DNA of 24,278 nt from an uncultured Faecalicoccus sp. (GCA_902497095.1 CABVDD010000031.1:1-24278); one strand, 5' to 3'. Counted from the first letter of the stretch, positions 14,231-22,258 are shown. Translations and numbers: made by a program. Notes: generated by a model from the sequence alone, not told the origin.

Positions 14231-17200
14231 TTAAATTTTTCTACGATATAACAAGACTAACCCAATGATAGATATAATGGAAATACATACATTTAGAATA
14301 ATATATTTTGCATATTGCGCTCCTGTATTTGGACTTCCCTTATCTTTTCTTGAACTATCTCTATGATTTGTTGTCTGTTCTTCCTTAGGTTGCTCCTGCT
14401 TTCCAGATTCATCTCGTTCATCCGTGATGATTATTTTTGATCCTTCAACTTTTGTCTTAGTTCCAGTTGTTGTATCCTTGGTTACTGTGACGTTCCCATC
14501 TCCTGAAACAGTAAACTCGATATCAGTTACTACTTTATAGCCTTCTGGCGCACTTTCTTCATGGAAAATGTAGTTTCCGGATTCTAAGCTGATGCTGTGG
14601 CTTTGGTCTGCCACCGATGTCCAACTCTCTACTTCACTCTTATCCTCTTGATTCAAGATTTGGATCTGAGCTCCCTCGATTTCTTGTCCATCTAAGTTTT
14701 GTTTTGAAATCTGGATGTCATGTTTTGTTGGTTCTACCGGTTCTTCTTTCTCATCGGTGATAACCATTTTTGATCCTTCAACTTTTGTCTTAGTACCAGT
14801 TGTTGTATCTTTGGTAACTTTTACAGATCCATCTTTGGAAACTGTGAACTCAATATCAGTTACTACTTTATAGCCATCCGGTGCATTTTCTTCATGGAAG
14901 ATATAGTTTCCGGCTTCTAAGCTGATGCCATGGCTTTGATCGGCCACCGATGTCCAGCTCTCTACTTCACTCTTATCTTCCTGTTTCAAGATTTGAATTT
15001 CTGCACCTGCGATTTCTTGACCATCTAAGTTTTGTTTTGAAATCTGGATGTCATGTTTTGTTGGTTCTACCGGTTCTTCTTTCTCATCGGTGATAACCAT
15101 TTTTGATCCTTCAACTTTTGTCTTAGTACCAGTTGTTGTATCTTTGGTAACTTTTACAGATCCATCTTTGGAAACTGTGAACTCAATATCAGTTACTACT
15201 TTATAGCCATCCGGTGCATTTTCTTCATGGAAGATATAGTTTCCGGCTTCTAAGCTGATGCCATGGCTTTGATCGGCCACCGATGTCCAGCTCTCTACTT
15301 CACTCTTATCTTCCTGTTTCAAGATTTGAATTTCTGCACCTGCGATTTCTTGGCCATTAATATCTATCTTGCTGAATTCAAATTTATAATTTAAATTTTC
15401 AATCAAACGTTCATTAACCATTGTAATAGTTTCAGGTTTTATAAATTGAGTTGAAAGCAAGTTTTGATAGTAACTATCTCCATCAGCAGGTATATACAAC
15501 ATAAGTTCTAAATTCTCTGGGATTGGAGTATCATTTCTTATCATTTCTTCATAAGCATTTATCTCATTATCCGTATAAATTTCTCCTGTGTTTGTTTTAG
15601 AAGGTAATTGCATACTATCTGTAAAGTACCATACTGCTCGTTGCGTAATATTTCTAAATTGTCCATCTGTAAGATTATATTTTTGCTGAATACCAGTTGC
15701 ATTATTGGGATATCCAATATTTACAACTCTTAACACTGCATCTTTCAGCTCAACTTGTCCTAATTTTGAAGACTCTGTATTATCTTTTAGTGCTTTAGCT
15801 GTTCCTAAAGTCTCTTTATATTCAACTGAAGATACTTCAGAGTTTTTTGAAGGAGGATAATGGCGTTTTACATTATAACAATAAACAACTGTACCCACTA
15901 AGTCATCTTTATTTGATGTAATAAAAATAGGGTTATCAATGTGATCTATTTTACGATCATACAAATTTGGATCAACATATCCAATATATCTGTTATCATT
16001 AACGATCTTATTTTTTGCAATCGTAAATGTAATAGGAGAAGCAACTTTAAAACCATTCGGTGCTTTTTCTTCTATCAAAGTATATTCACCATCATCTAAA
16101 GAAAGCTCTTCGATTTCTCCACTTTTCCATGTTTTAATTACATTTTGCGAATCACTATTACCTTTTACAAGTTTTAAATTTGCTCCTTGTAATTCTTCAA
16201 TCTTGTTTTTTTCAACTGTAGAAATTCTAACATTAGTCCTATTAATTTCTTTTGGCATTACACTATCCTCAAGGATATTCAACAAAATCTTAGTTGATTT
16301 CTGTAATTTACTATGATTTTGAAATATTCCCAAAGCGGGACTATTTTCTAATGTATAAAATGAATTTTCTCCTAAATCATCGCTATTCAAAACATTCAGA
16401 AATAATTCCTTTTCTCCAGTTTGAATATCTTTCTTACATGATAACCTTAAATCATTGCCTTCCCTTTCTACAATTATATTAGGATCATTTGTCGAAATAC
16501 CTCCTTTACTTATCTCGGCTAATAAACCACCTTGTTCAGTAATTATAATGCCATTTAGTAAATCTTTCTTTTCAACATTTATAACTCCTTTTACCGCATT
16601 TTCTAAGTAAAAAAATTGTGGTGTATAATTCAAAATTTTTTTATAGTTATTAACTTTACTTTTTATATCATTTTTATAAGAGGTAAGTTGAATTTCGGTA
16701 CCCTCTTCCCAAGAATATGAGACACTTTTTGGTTTAACCATTACCATATCAAGTCCTGAATAACCTAATTCTTCCCATATCAAACATTGTGTTGCAATAT
16801 ATAGTTCATTACTATATGGTTGATTTTGTTCAATACTTCCATATCCAAAATAAGAATACAAATTTATATTACTTTTCTGTTGTTCTGTAAGACCAAAAGT
16901 ATAATTAGGATTATTGGCATATCCTGATATATTTTCTTTATTGATTTCTTTTCCTGGTTCGAGAGAATATAGAGGTATTCCACCTTTTGTTATTTTATAA
17001 ACTTCAACCGGAAGCGCTGTATTTTCTTCTTCTCCGAGTATATATACAGGACTGCCAGAAGGATCCATAATATTGGGTACAGTTACTGATTTTCCTGGCA
17101 ACCAATCTGAATCTATCACTATGTCTGATTCAGCATACACATTATATGTTGGTATTATGATGCTGCATATTATAACAAATACAAAAATCAACGAGAATTT

Positions 17201-17263
17201 ACTTCTTACTTTTCGGTGCCTATTATCACCATGCCAGTTAAATCTTCTTTTACATTTTTTCAT
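14231..17263 (-). CDS. Cell-wall anchored adhesin: thioester-like and CnaB (SpaA) domains
   Basis: A 1010-residue surface protein. Residues 1-44 are a long basic signal peptide (cleavage likely after VYA). Residues about 60-220 resemble a thioester domain: the Gln motif is present (ATQCLIWE, Gln159), but the usual reactive Cys is Ser100 (LYSLEPG). About 340-445 is a CnaB/SpaA fold (EEKAPNGFKV). About 455-615 is a second, complete thioester domain with Cys462 (VYCYN) and Gln541 (ITQRAVWYFTDS), like streptococcal Cpa/SfbI. Three CnaB modules of 111 residues follow (630-950), each with Lys, HEExAPxGYKV and an ITDE strand. A polar linker leads to the sorting signal SPNTG (977-981), a hydrophobic helix and RRK. 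It should bind host or other surfaces, covalently if the second thioester forms. AGGAG is six bases before the ATG. No sortase is intact nearby. Confidence 0.88.
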   Translation of the reverse strand: MKKCKRRFNWHGDNRHRKVRSKFSLIFVFVIICSIIIPTYNVYAESDIVIDSDWLPGKSVTVPNIMDPSGSPVYILGEEENTALPVEVYKITKGGIPLYSLEPGKEINKENISGYANNPNYTFGLTEQQKSNINLYSYFGYGSIEQNQPYSNELYIATQCLIWEELGYSGLDMVMVKPKSVSYSWEEGTEIQLTSYKNDIKSKVNNYKKILNYTPQFFYLENAVKGVINVEKKDLLNGIIITEQGGLLAEISKGGISTNDPNIIVEREGNDLRLSCKKDIQTGEKELFLNVLNSDDLGENSFYTLENSPALGIFQNHSKLQKSTKILLNILEDSVMPKEINRTNVRISTVEKNKIEELQGANLKLVKGNSDSQNVIKTWKSGEIEELSLDDGEYTLIEEKAPNGFKVASPITFTIAKNKIVNDNRYIGYVDPNLYDRKIDHIDNPIFITSNKDDLVGTVVYCYNVKRHYPPSKNSEVSSVEYKETLGTAKALKDNTESSKLGQVELKDAVLRVVNIGYPNNATGIQQKYNLTDGQFRNITQRAVWYFTDSMQLPSKTNTGEIYTDNEINAYEEMIRNDTPIPENLELMLYIPADGDSYYQNLLSTQFIKPETITMVNERLIENLNYKFEFSKIDINGQEIAGAEIQILKQEDKSEVESWTSVADQSHGISLEAGNYIFHEENAPDGYKVVTDIEFTVSKDGSVKVTKDTTTGTKTKVEGSKMVITDEKEEPVEPTKHDIQISKQNLDGQEIAGAEIQILKQEDKSEVESWTSVADQSHGISLEAGNYIFHEENAPDGYKVVTDIEFTVSKDGSVKVTKDTTTGTKTKVEGSKMVITDEKEEPVEPTKHDIQISKQNLDGQEIEGAQIQILNQEDKSEVESWTSVADQSHSISLESGNYIFHEESAPEGYKVVTDIEFTVSGDGNVTVTKDTTTGTKTKVEGSKIIITDERDESGKQEQPKEEQTTNHRDSSRKDKGSPNTGAQYAKYIILNVCISIISIIGLVLLYRRKI
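14414..15376 (-). repeat. Three tandem 333-bp CnaB repeats
   Basis: The CnaB modules repeat every 333 bases (111 residues). The two membrane-distal copies (residues about 636-739 and 747-850) are identical in protein and almost identical in DNA: for instance the block around 14710-15018 recurs at 15043-15351. The third, wall-proximal copy (about 858-950) has diverged. Such repeats can gain or lose copies by recombination. Confidence 0.85.
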
Positions 17264-17307
17264 TTTCCTCTCCTTTTTTTGACCTATATGTAAAATCAGT
17301 CAATTTT

Positions 17308-17336
17308 ATTCTAACTTACTTCTGATTTTTTGACAA
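17308..17336 (-). promoter_or_regulatory. Promoter of the adhesin gene
   Basis: On the minus strand TTGTCA (17336-17331), a 17-base spacer and TAGAAT (17313-17308), about 45 bases before the adhesin ATG. TTGAC and GTCAA half-sites (17280-17303) lie just downstream and could be an operator. Confidence 0.6.
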
Positions 17337-17994
17337 ACCACATGCTCTGCACTTTTATAGATTTGCATAAAAAAAGGAAGATACAATCAAAGAACATTTC
17401 TTTATCTGTTATGTAACGGTGATTATTTCAATTCAAGATTCTAAAGAATCAGTATTCAACCAGCGATATATGTACATTTATGAAAGAATTTAGATTAGTA
17501 AATATTAACGAGAACCGTTATATAAATATATAAATATGATAAAGACATCCGACTTTATCACTCATCTAGCAATCGCACGGGACGACCTGTTAGCAATTAT
17601 TACCTGACTGAAAGACAAATTAAAATGATGCATACCCGTTGATCTAGGGTTTTGCACTTTTTTGTGTTTCATAATGTCGAAAGTTGTGTATATTTTTTAC
17701 TTAAACATCAAAATTATAGGTTTTTATCATAATAAACCCATAAAAATTTAATATCCGTTCAATATAACAAACGCTAAATTTCTACAACAGTTTTATTATT
17801 TACTATTTTTATCTATGAGATTTTTATTAAAGAAAGATTGATAGAAATACGATTAATTTAAACAATTGTAAAAAAAAGATAAGACAAAACAAAAAGAACT
17901 TTTAAAGACATAAAAAACAATGAAAGATAGACAAAAGAAAAAACACAGAGAACAGATGTTAGTAATACTTAAAATTTTAAGCAATATCCACCGA
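17337..17994. other. Gene-free AT-rich region
   Basis: About 660 bases with no intact gene. It holds a short open stretch that may be a phage-gene scrap (17526-17642). From about 17870 to 17960 the plus strand is almost all A and G, downstream of azlD. Reading frames here are short or are shadows. It reads like decayed sequence between the adhesin and the azl genes. Confidence 0.5.
17526..17642 (+). pseudogene. Possible remnant of a phage regulator gene
   Basis: A 38-codon stretch between stops, without a start codon. It includes YHSSSNRTGRPVSNYYLTER followed by QIKMMHTR and a stop. The GRPxxxYYLTERQ pattern resembles phage Rha/antirepressor-type proteins. The fragment is short and no other part of such a gene is visible, so this is tentative. 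Confidence 0.25.
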
Positions 17995-18321
17995 TTAAAA
18001 GACCATTTGCACCAAGAACATATAAAATACGGTACCTGCTGCGATTGACAACAACATATTTCGTTTCCATAAATGGATTCCAACAACTAAGGCAATCGCC
18101 AAAAATTCAGGTATCGCATGATTTTCTGTCCAGATGCTTACATTTCTAAGACAATAAATCACTAATAGTCCAAATAAAGCTGCCGGAAGCACTTTTCCTA
18201 AATATTGAATATAAGATGGTGTTTTCTTATCTGCTGGAAAAACTAAAAAAGGAAGAAAACGAGTCATCATCGTTCCCAGTACGCACATTCCAATTGTGAT
18301 TATACGTTGTACAAATGTCAT
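17995..18321 (-). CDS. azlD: AzlD-family branched-chain amino acid transport protein
   Basis: A 108-residue membrane protein with about four hydrophobic segments, carrying the typical AzlD core TRFLPFLVFPADKKTPSYIQYLGKVLPAALFGLLVIYCLR. AzlD is the small partner of AzlC; the pair exports branched-chain amino acids or analogues (B. subtilis 4-azaleucine resistance). Its ATG overlaps the azlC stop codon (ATGA), with GGAG five bases upstream, so translation is coupled. Downstream there is no clear terminator, only a pyrimidine-rich transcript. Confidence 0.9.
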   Translation of the reverse strand: MTFVQRIITIGMCVLGTMMTRFLPFLVFPADKKTPSYIQYLGKVLPAALFGLLVIYCLRNVSIWTENHAIPEFLAIALVVGIHLWKRNMLLSIAAGTVFYMFLVQMVF

Positions 18322-19025
18322 ACTTTCTCCTCCTTCTTTTCAATTCTTTTTCTGGCAACACTTAAACAGATCAATATGCCGGCTATGGCTGGTATCATAA
18401 AGTTATCAGCACCAAAAAGTATCAAGGCGACTAATGAAACACCCAATCCAATATAAGCGCTTAAATGATCCTTATCTTTTAAAAACTGCTCCATAAAGAT
18501 CACCACAAACATCGCTGTCATCACAAAATCTAATCCCTCCGTGTTAAAAGTGATCAAAGAACCAAATAAACCGCCTAGAGTGGCTCCGGCTACCCAGTAA
18601 ATTTGATTTAGCAGAGTCACAAAAAACATAAACCACCCTTTATCCACGTCTTTAGGAATATCGGCGGTATAGTTGATGGAAAAAGTTTCATCGCACAGTC
18701 CAAAAATCAAATATATTTTCTTCCAGCCGGTTCCTTTAAATCTTTCCAGCATAGATATGCCATAAAAAATATGACGGGCATTTAAAATTAATGTCACGAT
18801 CAAAGCCTGTAATGGGTCAAAAGCACCTAATAAAAAATTAACACAGACAAACTCTACGCTTCCCGCAAAAATAGTCATGGCCATGAACATCGGATACCAG
18901 AAGCTAAATCCGGATACATGCATATAAATGCCATAAGACATTCCTAGAAAAAGAAATCCTGTCATGATAGGGATCGTATACGGAAAAGCAGAGCGCAGTG
19001 CTTTTAATTGAATACTTCTTTTCAT
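18318..19025 (-). CDS. azlC: AzlC-family branched-chain amino acid permease
   Basis: A 235-residue integral membrane protein, the large subunit of the AzlCD exporter. Family features include the N-terminal AFPYTIPIMTGFLFLGMSYG, the FAGSVEFV region, the strongly conserved NARHIFYGISM and the loop DETFS. I take ATG 19025 rather than the frame start at 19061. The -10 box TAAGAT ends seven bases before it, and the upstream option would lie inside the promoter. No Shine-Dalgarno is present, so the mRNA is probably leaderless. It is divergent from the GTPase-NYN fusion gene, with the two promoters overlapping in about 60 bases. Confidence 0.92.
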   Translation of the reverse strand: MKRSIQLKALRSAFPYTIPIMTGFLFLGMSYGIYMHVSGFSFWYPMFMAMTIFAGSVEFVCVNFLLGAFDPLQALIVTLILNARHIFYGISMLERFKGTGWKKIYLIFGLCDETFSINYTADIPKDVDKGWFMFFVTLLNQIYWVAGATLGGLFGSLITFNTEGLDFVMTAMFVVIFMEQFLKDKDHLSAYIGLGVSLVALILFGADNFMIPAIAGILICLSVARKRIEKKEEKV

Positions 19026-19032
19026 GTTCAAT

Positions 19033-19061
19033 ATCTTACCGCTAAGTTTTTCTTCAATCAA
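19033..19061 (-). promoter_or_regulatory. azlCD promoter
   Basis: On the minus strand TTGATT (19061-19056), a 17-base spacer and TAAGAT (19038-19033). The -10 ends seven bases before ATG 19025. Confidence 0.65.
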
Positions 19062-19071
19062 TACGAAACCG

Positions 19072-19080
19072 TGTTAAAAT
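19072..19080 (+). promoter_or_regulatory. Extended -10 promoter of the GTPase-NYN gene
   Basis: TGTTAAAAT, an extended -10, ends seven bases before the ATG at 19088. There is no good -35 and no Shine-Dalgarno. The mRNA start is predicted at or within a base of ATG 19088. Confidence 0.5.
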
Positions 19081-19087
19081 AATGAAC

Positions 19088-21592
19088 ATGAAACAAATAA
19101 CAGCAGGAATTTTAGCACATGTCGATGCCGGTAAAACCACAACCATCGAAAGCATGTTATATCTGGCAGGACAAATAAAAAAAGCGGGTCGAGTAGATCA
19201 TCAAGATGCTTTTTTAGACTATGATGTACAAGAAAGAGAAAGAGGTATTACCATATACTCTAAACAAGCCTTTTTCACTTATAAAGATGCTCAAGTCACG
19301 ATTATCGATACACCAGGTCACATTGATTTTTCCAGTGAAATGGAACGATCTTTACAAGTATTGGATCTTGCTGTTCTTTTGATCAATGGACAAGATGGAG
19401 TACAATCTCATACACAAACGATTTGGGAGTGCTTAAAATACTATCATGTACCCACTCTTTTATTTGTAAATAAAATGGATATTTCTTATCACCAAAAAAG
19501 TGATTTATTAAAAGATCTTCAACAACATTGTTCTTCCAATATAATTGATCTATCCGCATCTGATGCTTTAGAACAAATCTCTTTATGTGATGAATCTCTT
19601 TTAAATGAATATCTTGAAACCGATACTTTATCGCAAGAATCTTTACAAATCAGTTTCGCAAAACGTCAGTTCTTTCCTGTTTTTTTTGGCAGTGCCTTAA
19701 AAAATGAGGGAGTATTAGAATTGATGGATGCGATGATCGATCTATCTTTAAAAAAAGAGTATCCTGATGAATTTGGTGCTCGTGTATTCAAAATCACAAA
19801 TGACAAGCAGGGAAATCGTTTGACTCACATTAAAATAACGGGTGGTGAATTATTTCCTAAGCAGAAAATTACTGAAGAAGATAAAGTAGATCAAATACGT
19901 CTTTATAACGGACAAAATTATCAACTTTTGCCAAAAGCGCAGGCTGGTATGGTCGTTGCTTTAAAAGGTCCTGAAAATTTAGAGATCCATCAAGGATTAG
20001 GTTTTGAAAAAGACAGTGAACCTCCTACACTTTCAGCGTATCTCAATTATCGTCTTTTGTTGCCAAAAGATAAAAAGCCAATTGAAATGATGCCTGTATG
20101 TCAACAACTCATGAAAGAAGATCCGACACTTCAAATTGAATACAATGAAAACACGCATCAAATTTCCCTACGTTTAATGGGAGACATTCAAATGGAAGTA
20201 CTTCAAAAAAGAATTCAAACGTTAAGTGGTGTCACTGTCGGTTTTGGGCTTGATCATGTCTTATACAAAGAAACTATCAAAAACAGTGTAATTGGCATGG
20301 GACATTTTGAACCTTTGCGCCATTATGCCGAAGTGCATGTTCGCTTAGATCCATTACCACGAGGAAAAGGCCTACAGTTTGACAATGAAGTTAAAAGTGA
20401 TGAATTAGCTTTGAACTGGCAAAGACTCATTTTGACCCACCTGCAAGAAAAAGTGCACCGTGGCGTACTGACAGGTTCTCCTATCACCGATATGAAGATT
20501 ACTTTAATTGCGGGAAAAAGTCATTTAAAACATACAGAAGGCGGTGACTTTCGCCAGGCTACCTATAGAGCCGTCCGTCAAGGCTTAAAAATGGCAGAAT
20601 CAATATTATTAGAGCCTTATTATCGCTTCACCTTACTTGTACCTTCTGATCGTTTAAGCAAAGCTCTATTTGATTTAGAAACTCGAAATGCCAAGGTTGA
20701 AATTGAAGATAAAGGCAATCAATATATGGAAATCAAAGGTACGGCTCCTGTGCGTACCATGATGAATTATCAAACAGAAGTTATGGCATATACAAAAGGA
20801 AGCGGAAAATTCAGCTGTGTACTTGATGGCTACTATCCTTGTCAAGAACAAGAAAAGATCGTAGAAGAAATCGGATATGACAGTGAGACAGATCTTCACA
20901 ATCCAACAGGTTCCGTTTTCTGTGCGCATGGCTCTGGTTTCTATGTACCTTACAACGAAGTGCAAGATTATATGCACATACAGCCAAAAAATCAAAATTC
21001 ATCGACTTATCATTCTGTACGTCATACCGTTAAAGAGGAAGAGTTAAAAAAAGTCTTTAACAGTCTTGGCGGAAAAAATAAAAATGAAGATAAAAAGCCA
21101 AAGAAACCAAAAAAGAAAATAGACTACAATACAGACAAAAAAGAAATTATTCAAAAAAAAGAGGAGTGCCTCATCATTGATGGCTACAACATGATTTACA
21201 GTTGGGATAGTTTAAAAGGATTAGCTGCCCATAATATAGAAAGCGCTCGTGATGAACTGATCCATCAGATTTCCAATTATCAAGGGTATCGTCAGATTCG
21301 TGTATTATTGGTTTTCGATGGATATAGTGTACCTAATAATTATGGATCTTCTTATCGACAAGGTGGATTGGATATCATTTATACACGTACCGGACAAAGC
21401 GCGGATCAATACATTGAAAGAAAAGTGCATGAATTAAAGGATACGTATCGCATCACAGTAGCCACAAGTGATGGTTTAATACAAAATTCAATCTTGGCCA
21501 ATGGTGCTCGTCGTATGCCCAGTAAAGAGTTGGAAGACAAAGCTTGTTCCGTCAATAAAAAAGCATTGCATCATCTGCAGCAGAATCACTAA
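19088..21592 (+). CDS. TetM/EF-G-like ribosomal GTPase fused to a YacP/Rae1-like NYN ribonuclease domain
   Basis: An 834-residue protein (836 from the earlier ATG 19082, whose numbering I use). The GTPase domain has AHVDAGKTT (P loop, 12-20), RGIT (switch I), DTPGH, NKMD and GSA. EF-G-type domains II-V follow, as in the tetracycline-resistance ribosomal protection proteins. A Lys-rich linker (about 655-693) joins a C-terminal NYN/PIN-like domain (694-836). Its acidic residues are in place: Asp700 (IIDGYNMI), Asp746 (FDGY), Asp775 (SADQYIE) and Asp797 (ATSDG). Rae1/YacP of B. subtilis cuts mRNA in the ribosomal A site, and TetM binds the same part of the ribosome. The fusion may therefore bring a nuclease to paused ribosomes; that is inference. 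Databases may label it tetracycline resistance, which the sequence does not prove. The start is probably leaderless. Confidence 0.88.
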   Translation: MKQITAGILAHVDAGKTTTIESMLYLAGQIKKAGRVDHQDAFLDYDVQERERGITIYSKQAFFTYKDAQVTIIDTPGHIDFSSEMERSLQVLDLAVLLINGQDGVQSHTQTIWECLKYYHVPTLLFVNKMDISYHQKSDLLKDLQQHCSSNIIDLSASDALEQISLCDESLLNEYLETDTLSQESLQISFAKRQFFPVFFGSALKNEGVLELMDAMIDLSLKKEYPDEFGARVFKITNDKQGNRLTHIKITGGELFPKQKITEEDKVDQIRLYNGQNYQLLPKAQAGMVVALKGPENLEIHQGLGFEKDSEPPTLSAYLNYRLLLPKDKKPIEMMPVCQQLMKEDPTLQIEYNENTHQISLRLMGDIQMEVLQKRIQTLSGVTVGFGLDHVLYKETIKNSVIGMGHFEPLRHYAEVHVRLDPLPRGKGLQFDNEVKSDELALNWQRLILTHLQEKVHRGVLTGSPITDMKITLIAGKSHLKHTEGGDFRQATYRAVRQGLKMAESILLEPYYRFTLLVPSDRLSKALFDLETRNAKVEIEDKGNQYMEIKGTAPVRTMMNYQTEVMAYTKGSGKFSCVLDGYYPCQEQEKIVEEIGYDSETDLHNPTGSVFCAHGSGFYVPYNEVQDYMHIQPKNQNSSTYHSVRHTVKEEELKKVFNSLGGKNKNEDKKPKKPKKKIDYNTDKKEIIQKKEECLIIDGYNMIYSWDSLKGLAAHNIESARDELIHQISNYQGYRQIRVLLVFDGYSVPNNYGSSYRQGGLDIIYTRTGQSADQYIERKVHELKDTYRITVATSDGLIQNSILANGARRMPSKELEDKACSVNKKALHHLQQNH

Positions 21593-21618
21593 GATTCTAT
21601 TGCTTATGCAATGCTTTT
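21559..21618. terminator. Long shared hairpin at convergent gene ends
   Basis: A 13-bp perfect outer stem (21559-21571 with 21606-21618) encloses an inner AGAATC/GATTCT stem (21582-21587 with 21593-21598). T runs follow on both strands (stronger on minus). It spans the stop codons of the fusion gene and the methyltransferase gene. Confidence 0.65.
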
Positions 21619-22200
21619 CTTTTGTGCCACAAAAACCCAAAAGCCTTTATCACGATGCACTTTTTGTACATCGCATCCTTTTTCTTCCAGATACTGAATC
21701 GCACTTTGTGCACCATGTTGTTTACGCATGACCAACCAAAATCGTCCATCACTTCTTAAATGTTCTATGCATTCATCAAACAAACGATAGATCACTTTCT
21801 TTCCAGTACGAATCGGAGGATTTAGTAAAATGCACTCAAATTCACCTTCTTGAATGCCATCCTGACAAAATATATCTGCCTGTACATGATTTTCCATAAT
21901 GTTCTTCTTTGCCAGTTCAACAGCCTTTTCATTGATATCGATCATAGTAACATTACAATTCCATTCATTTTGACAAACTATGCCAACGGGACCAATTCCA
22001 CATCCAAGATCCAATACAGAGCTTGGTTCTTTTTCTTTCTCTAAAACCGCCTTTAATAAAATTCTTGTGCCCGTATCCAATTTATCTTTACTGAAAACAC
22101 CAGAATTTGAATGAAGTACATACGATTTTCCATTTATCTGAAAAGAAAGTATCTGTGGTTTATCTTTTAAGGTTTTATCATTTTCAAAATATTGACTCAT
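21604..22200 (-). CDS. RsmC-like class I SAM-dependent methyltransferase
   Basis: A 198-residue protein of the 'small methyltransferase' (MTS/RsmC, YbxB) family. The SAM motif is SSVLDLGCGIGPVGIV, followed by MIDINEKAVELAKKN. The catalytic NPPIRTGK motif indicates N-methylation of a base in rRNA or a similar target, by analogy with RsmC/RlmG. The N-terminus FENDKTLKDKPQ is typical of the short Bacillota form lacking RsmC's first domain. I choose ATG 22200 rather than the longer frame to 22269, because a strong promoter ends six bases upstream and the longer frame overlaps glgB. No Shine-Dalgarno is present (leaderless). The target base is unknown. Confidence 0.85.
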   Translation of the reverse strand: MSQYFENDKTLKDKPQILSFQINGKSYVLHSNSGVFSKDKLDTGTRILLKAVLEKEKEPSSVLDLGCGIGPVGIVCQNEWNCNVTMIDINEKAVELAKKNIMENHVQADIFCQDGIQEGEFECILLNPPIRTGKKVIYRLFDECIEHLRSDGRFWLVMRKQHGAQSAIQYLEEKGCDVQKVHRDKGFWVFVAQKKSIA

Positions 22201-22206
22201 GTCTCT

Positions 22207-22235
22207 ATTATATCTGGAAAATAAAAATGCGCCAA
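22207..22235 (-). promoter_or_regulatory. Promoter of the methyltransferase gene
   Basis: On the minus strand TTGGCG (22235-22230), a 17-base spacer and a consensus TATAAT (22212-22207), six bases before the ATG. The -35 box is part of the right arm of the glgB terminator. Confidence 0.7.
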
Positions 22236-22254
22236 CTATTCCATTGACGCATTT
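22221..22254 (-). terminator. Terminator of glgB
   Basis: An 11-bp stem with one G-T pair (22225-22235 with 22244-22254) and an 8-base loop, followed on minus by a T-rich run. It begins just after the glgB stop codon and overlaps the next gene's promoter. Confidence 0.65.
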
Positions 22255-22258
22255 ATCA

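Noticed and set aside
11000..17994. Attachment-site repeat of the tRNA-Ser 3' end
   Set aside because: I found no second copy of the tRNA 3' end in the window and no integrase.
17853..18086. 77-residue minus frame overlapping azlD
   Set aside because: Out of frame with azlD, Cys/Phe-rich low-complexity sequence, no ribosome site.
19088..21592. Calling the GTPase fusion a tetracycline-resistance gene
   Set aside because: It is TetM-like, but resistance cannot be read from family membership; the NYN fusion, the chromosomal setting and the lack of mobile genes argue for a cellular role.
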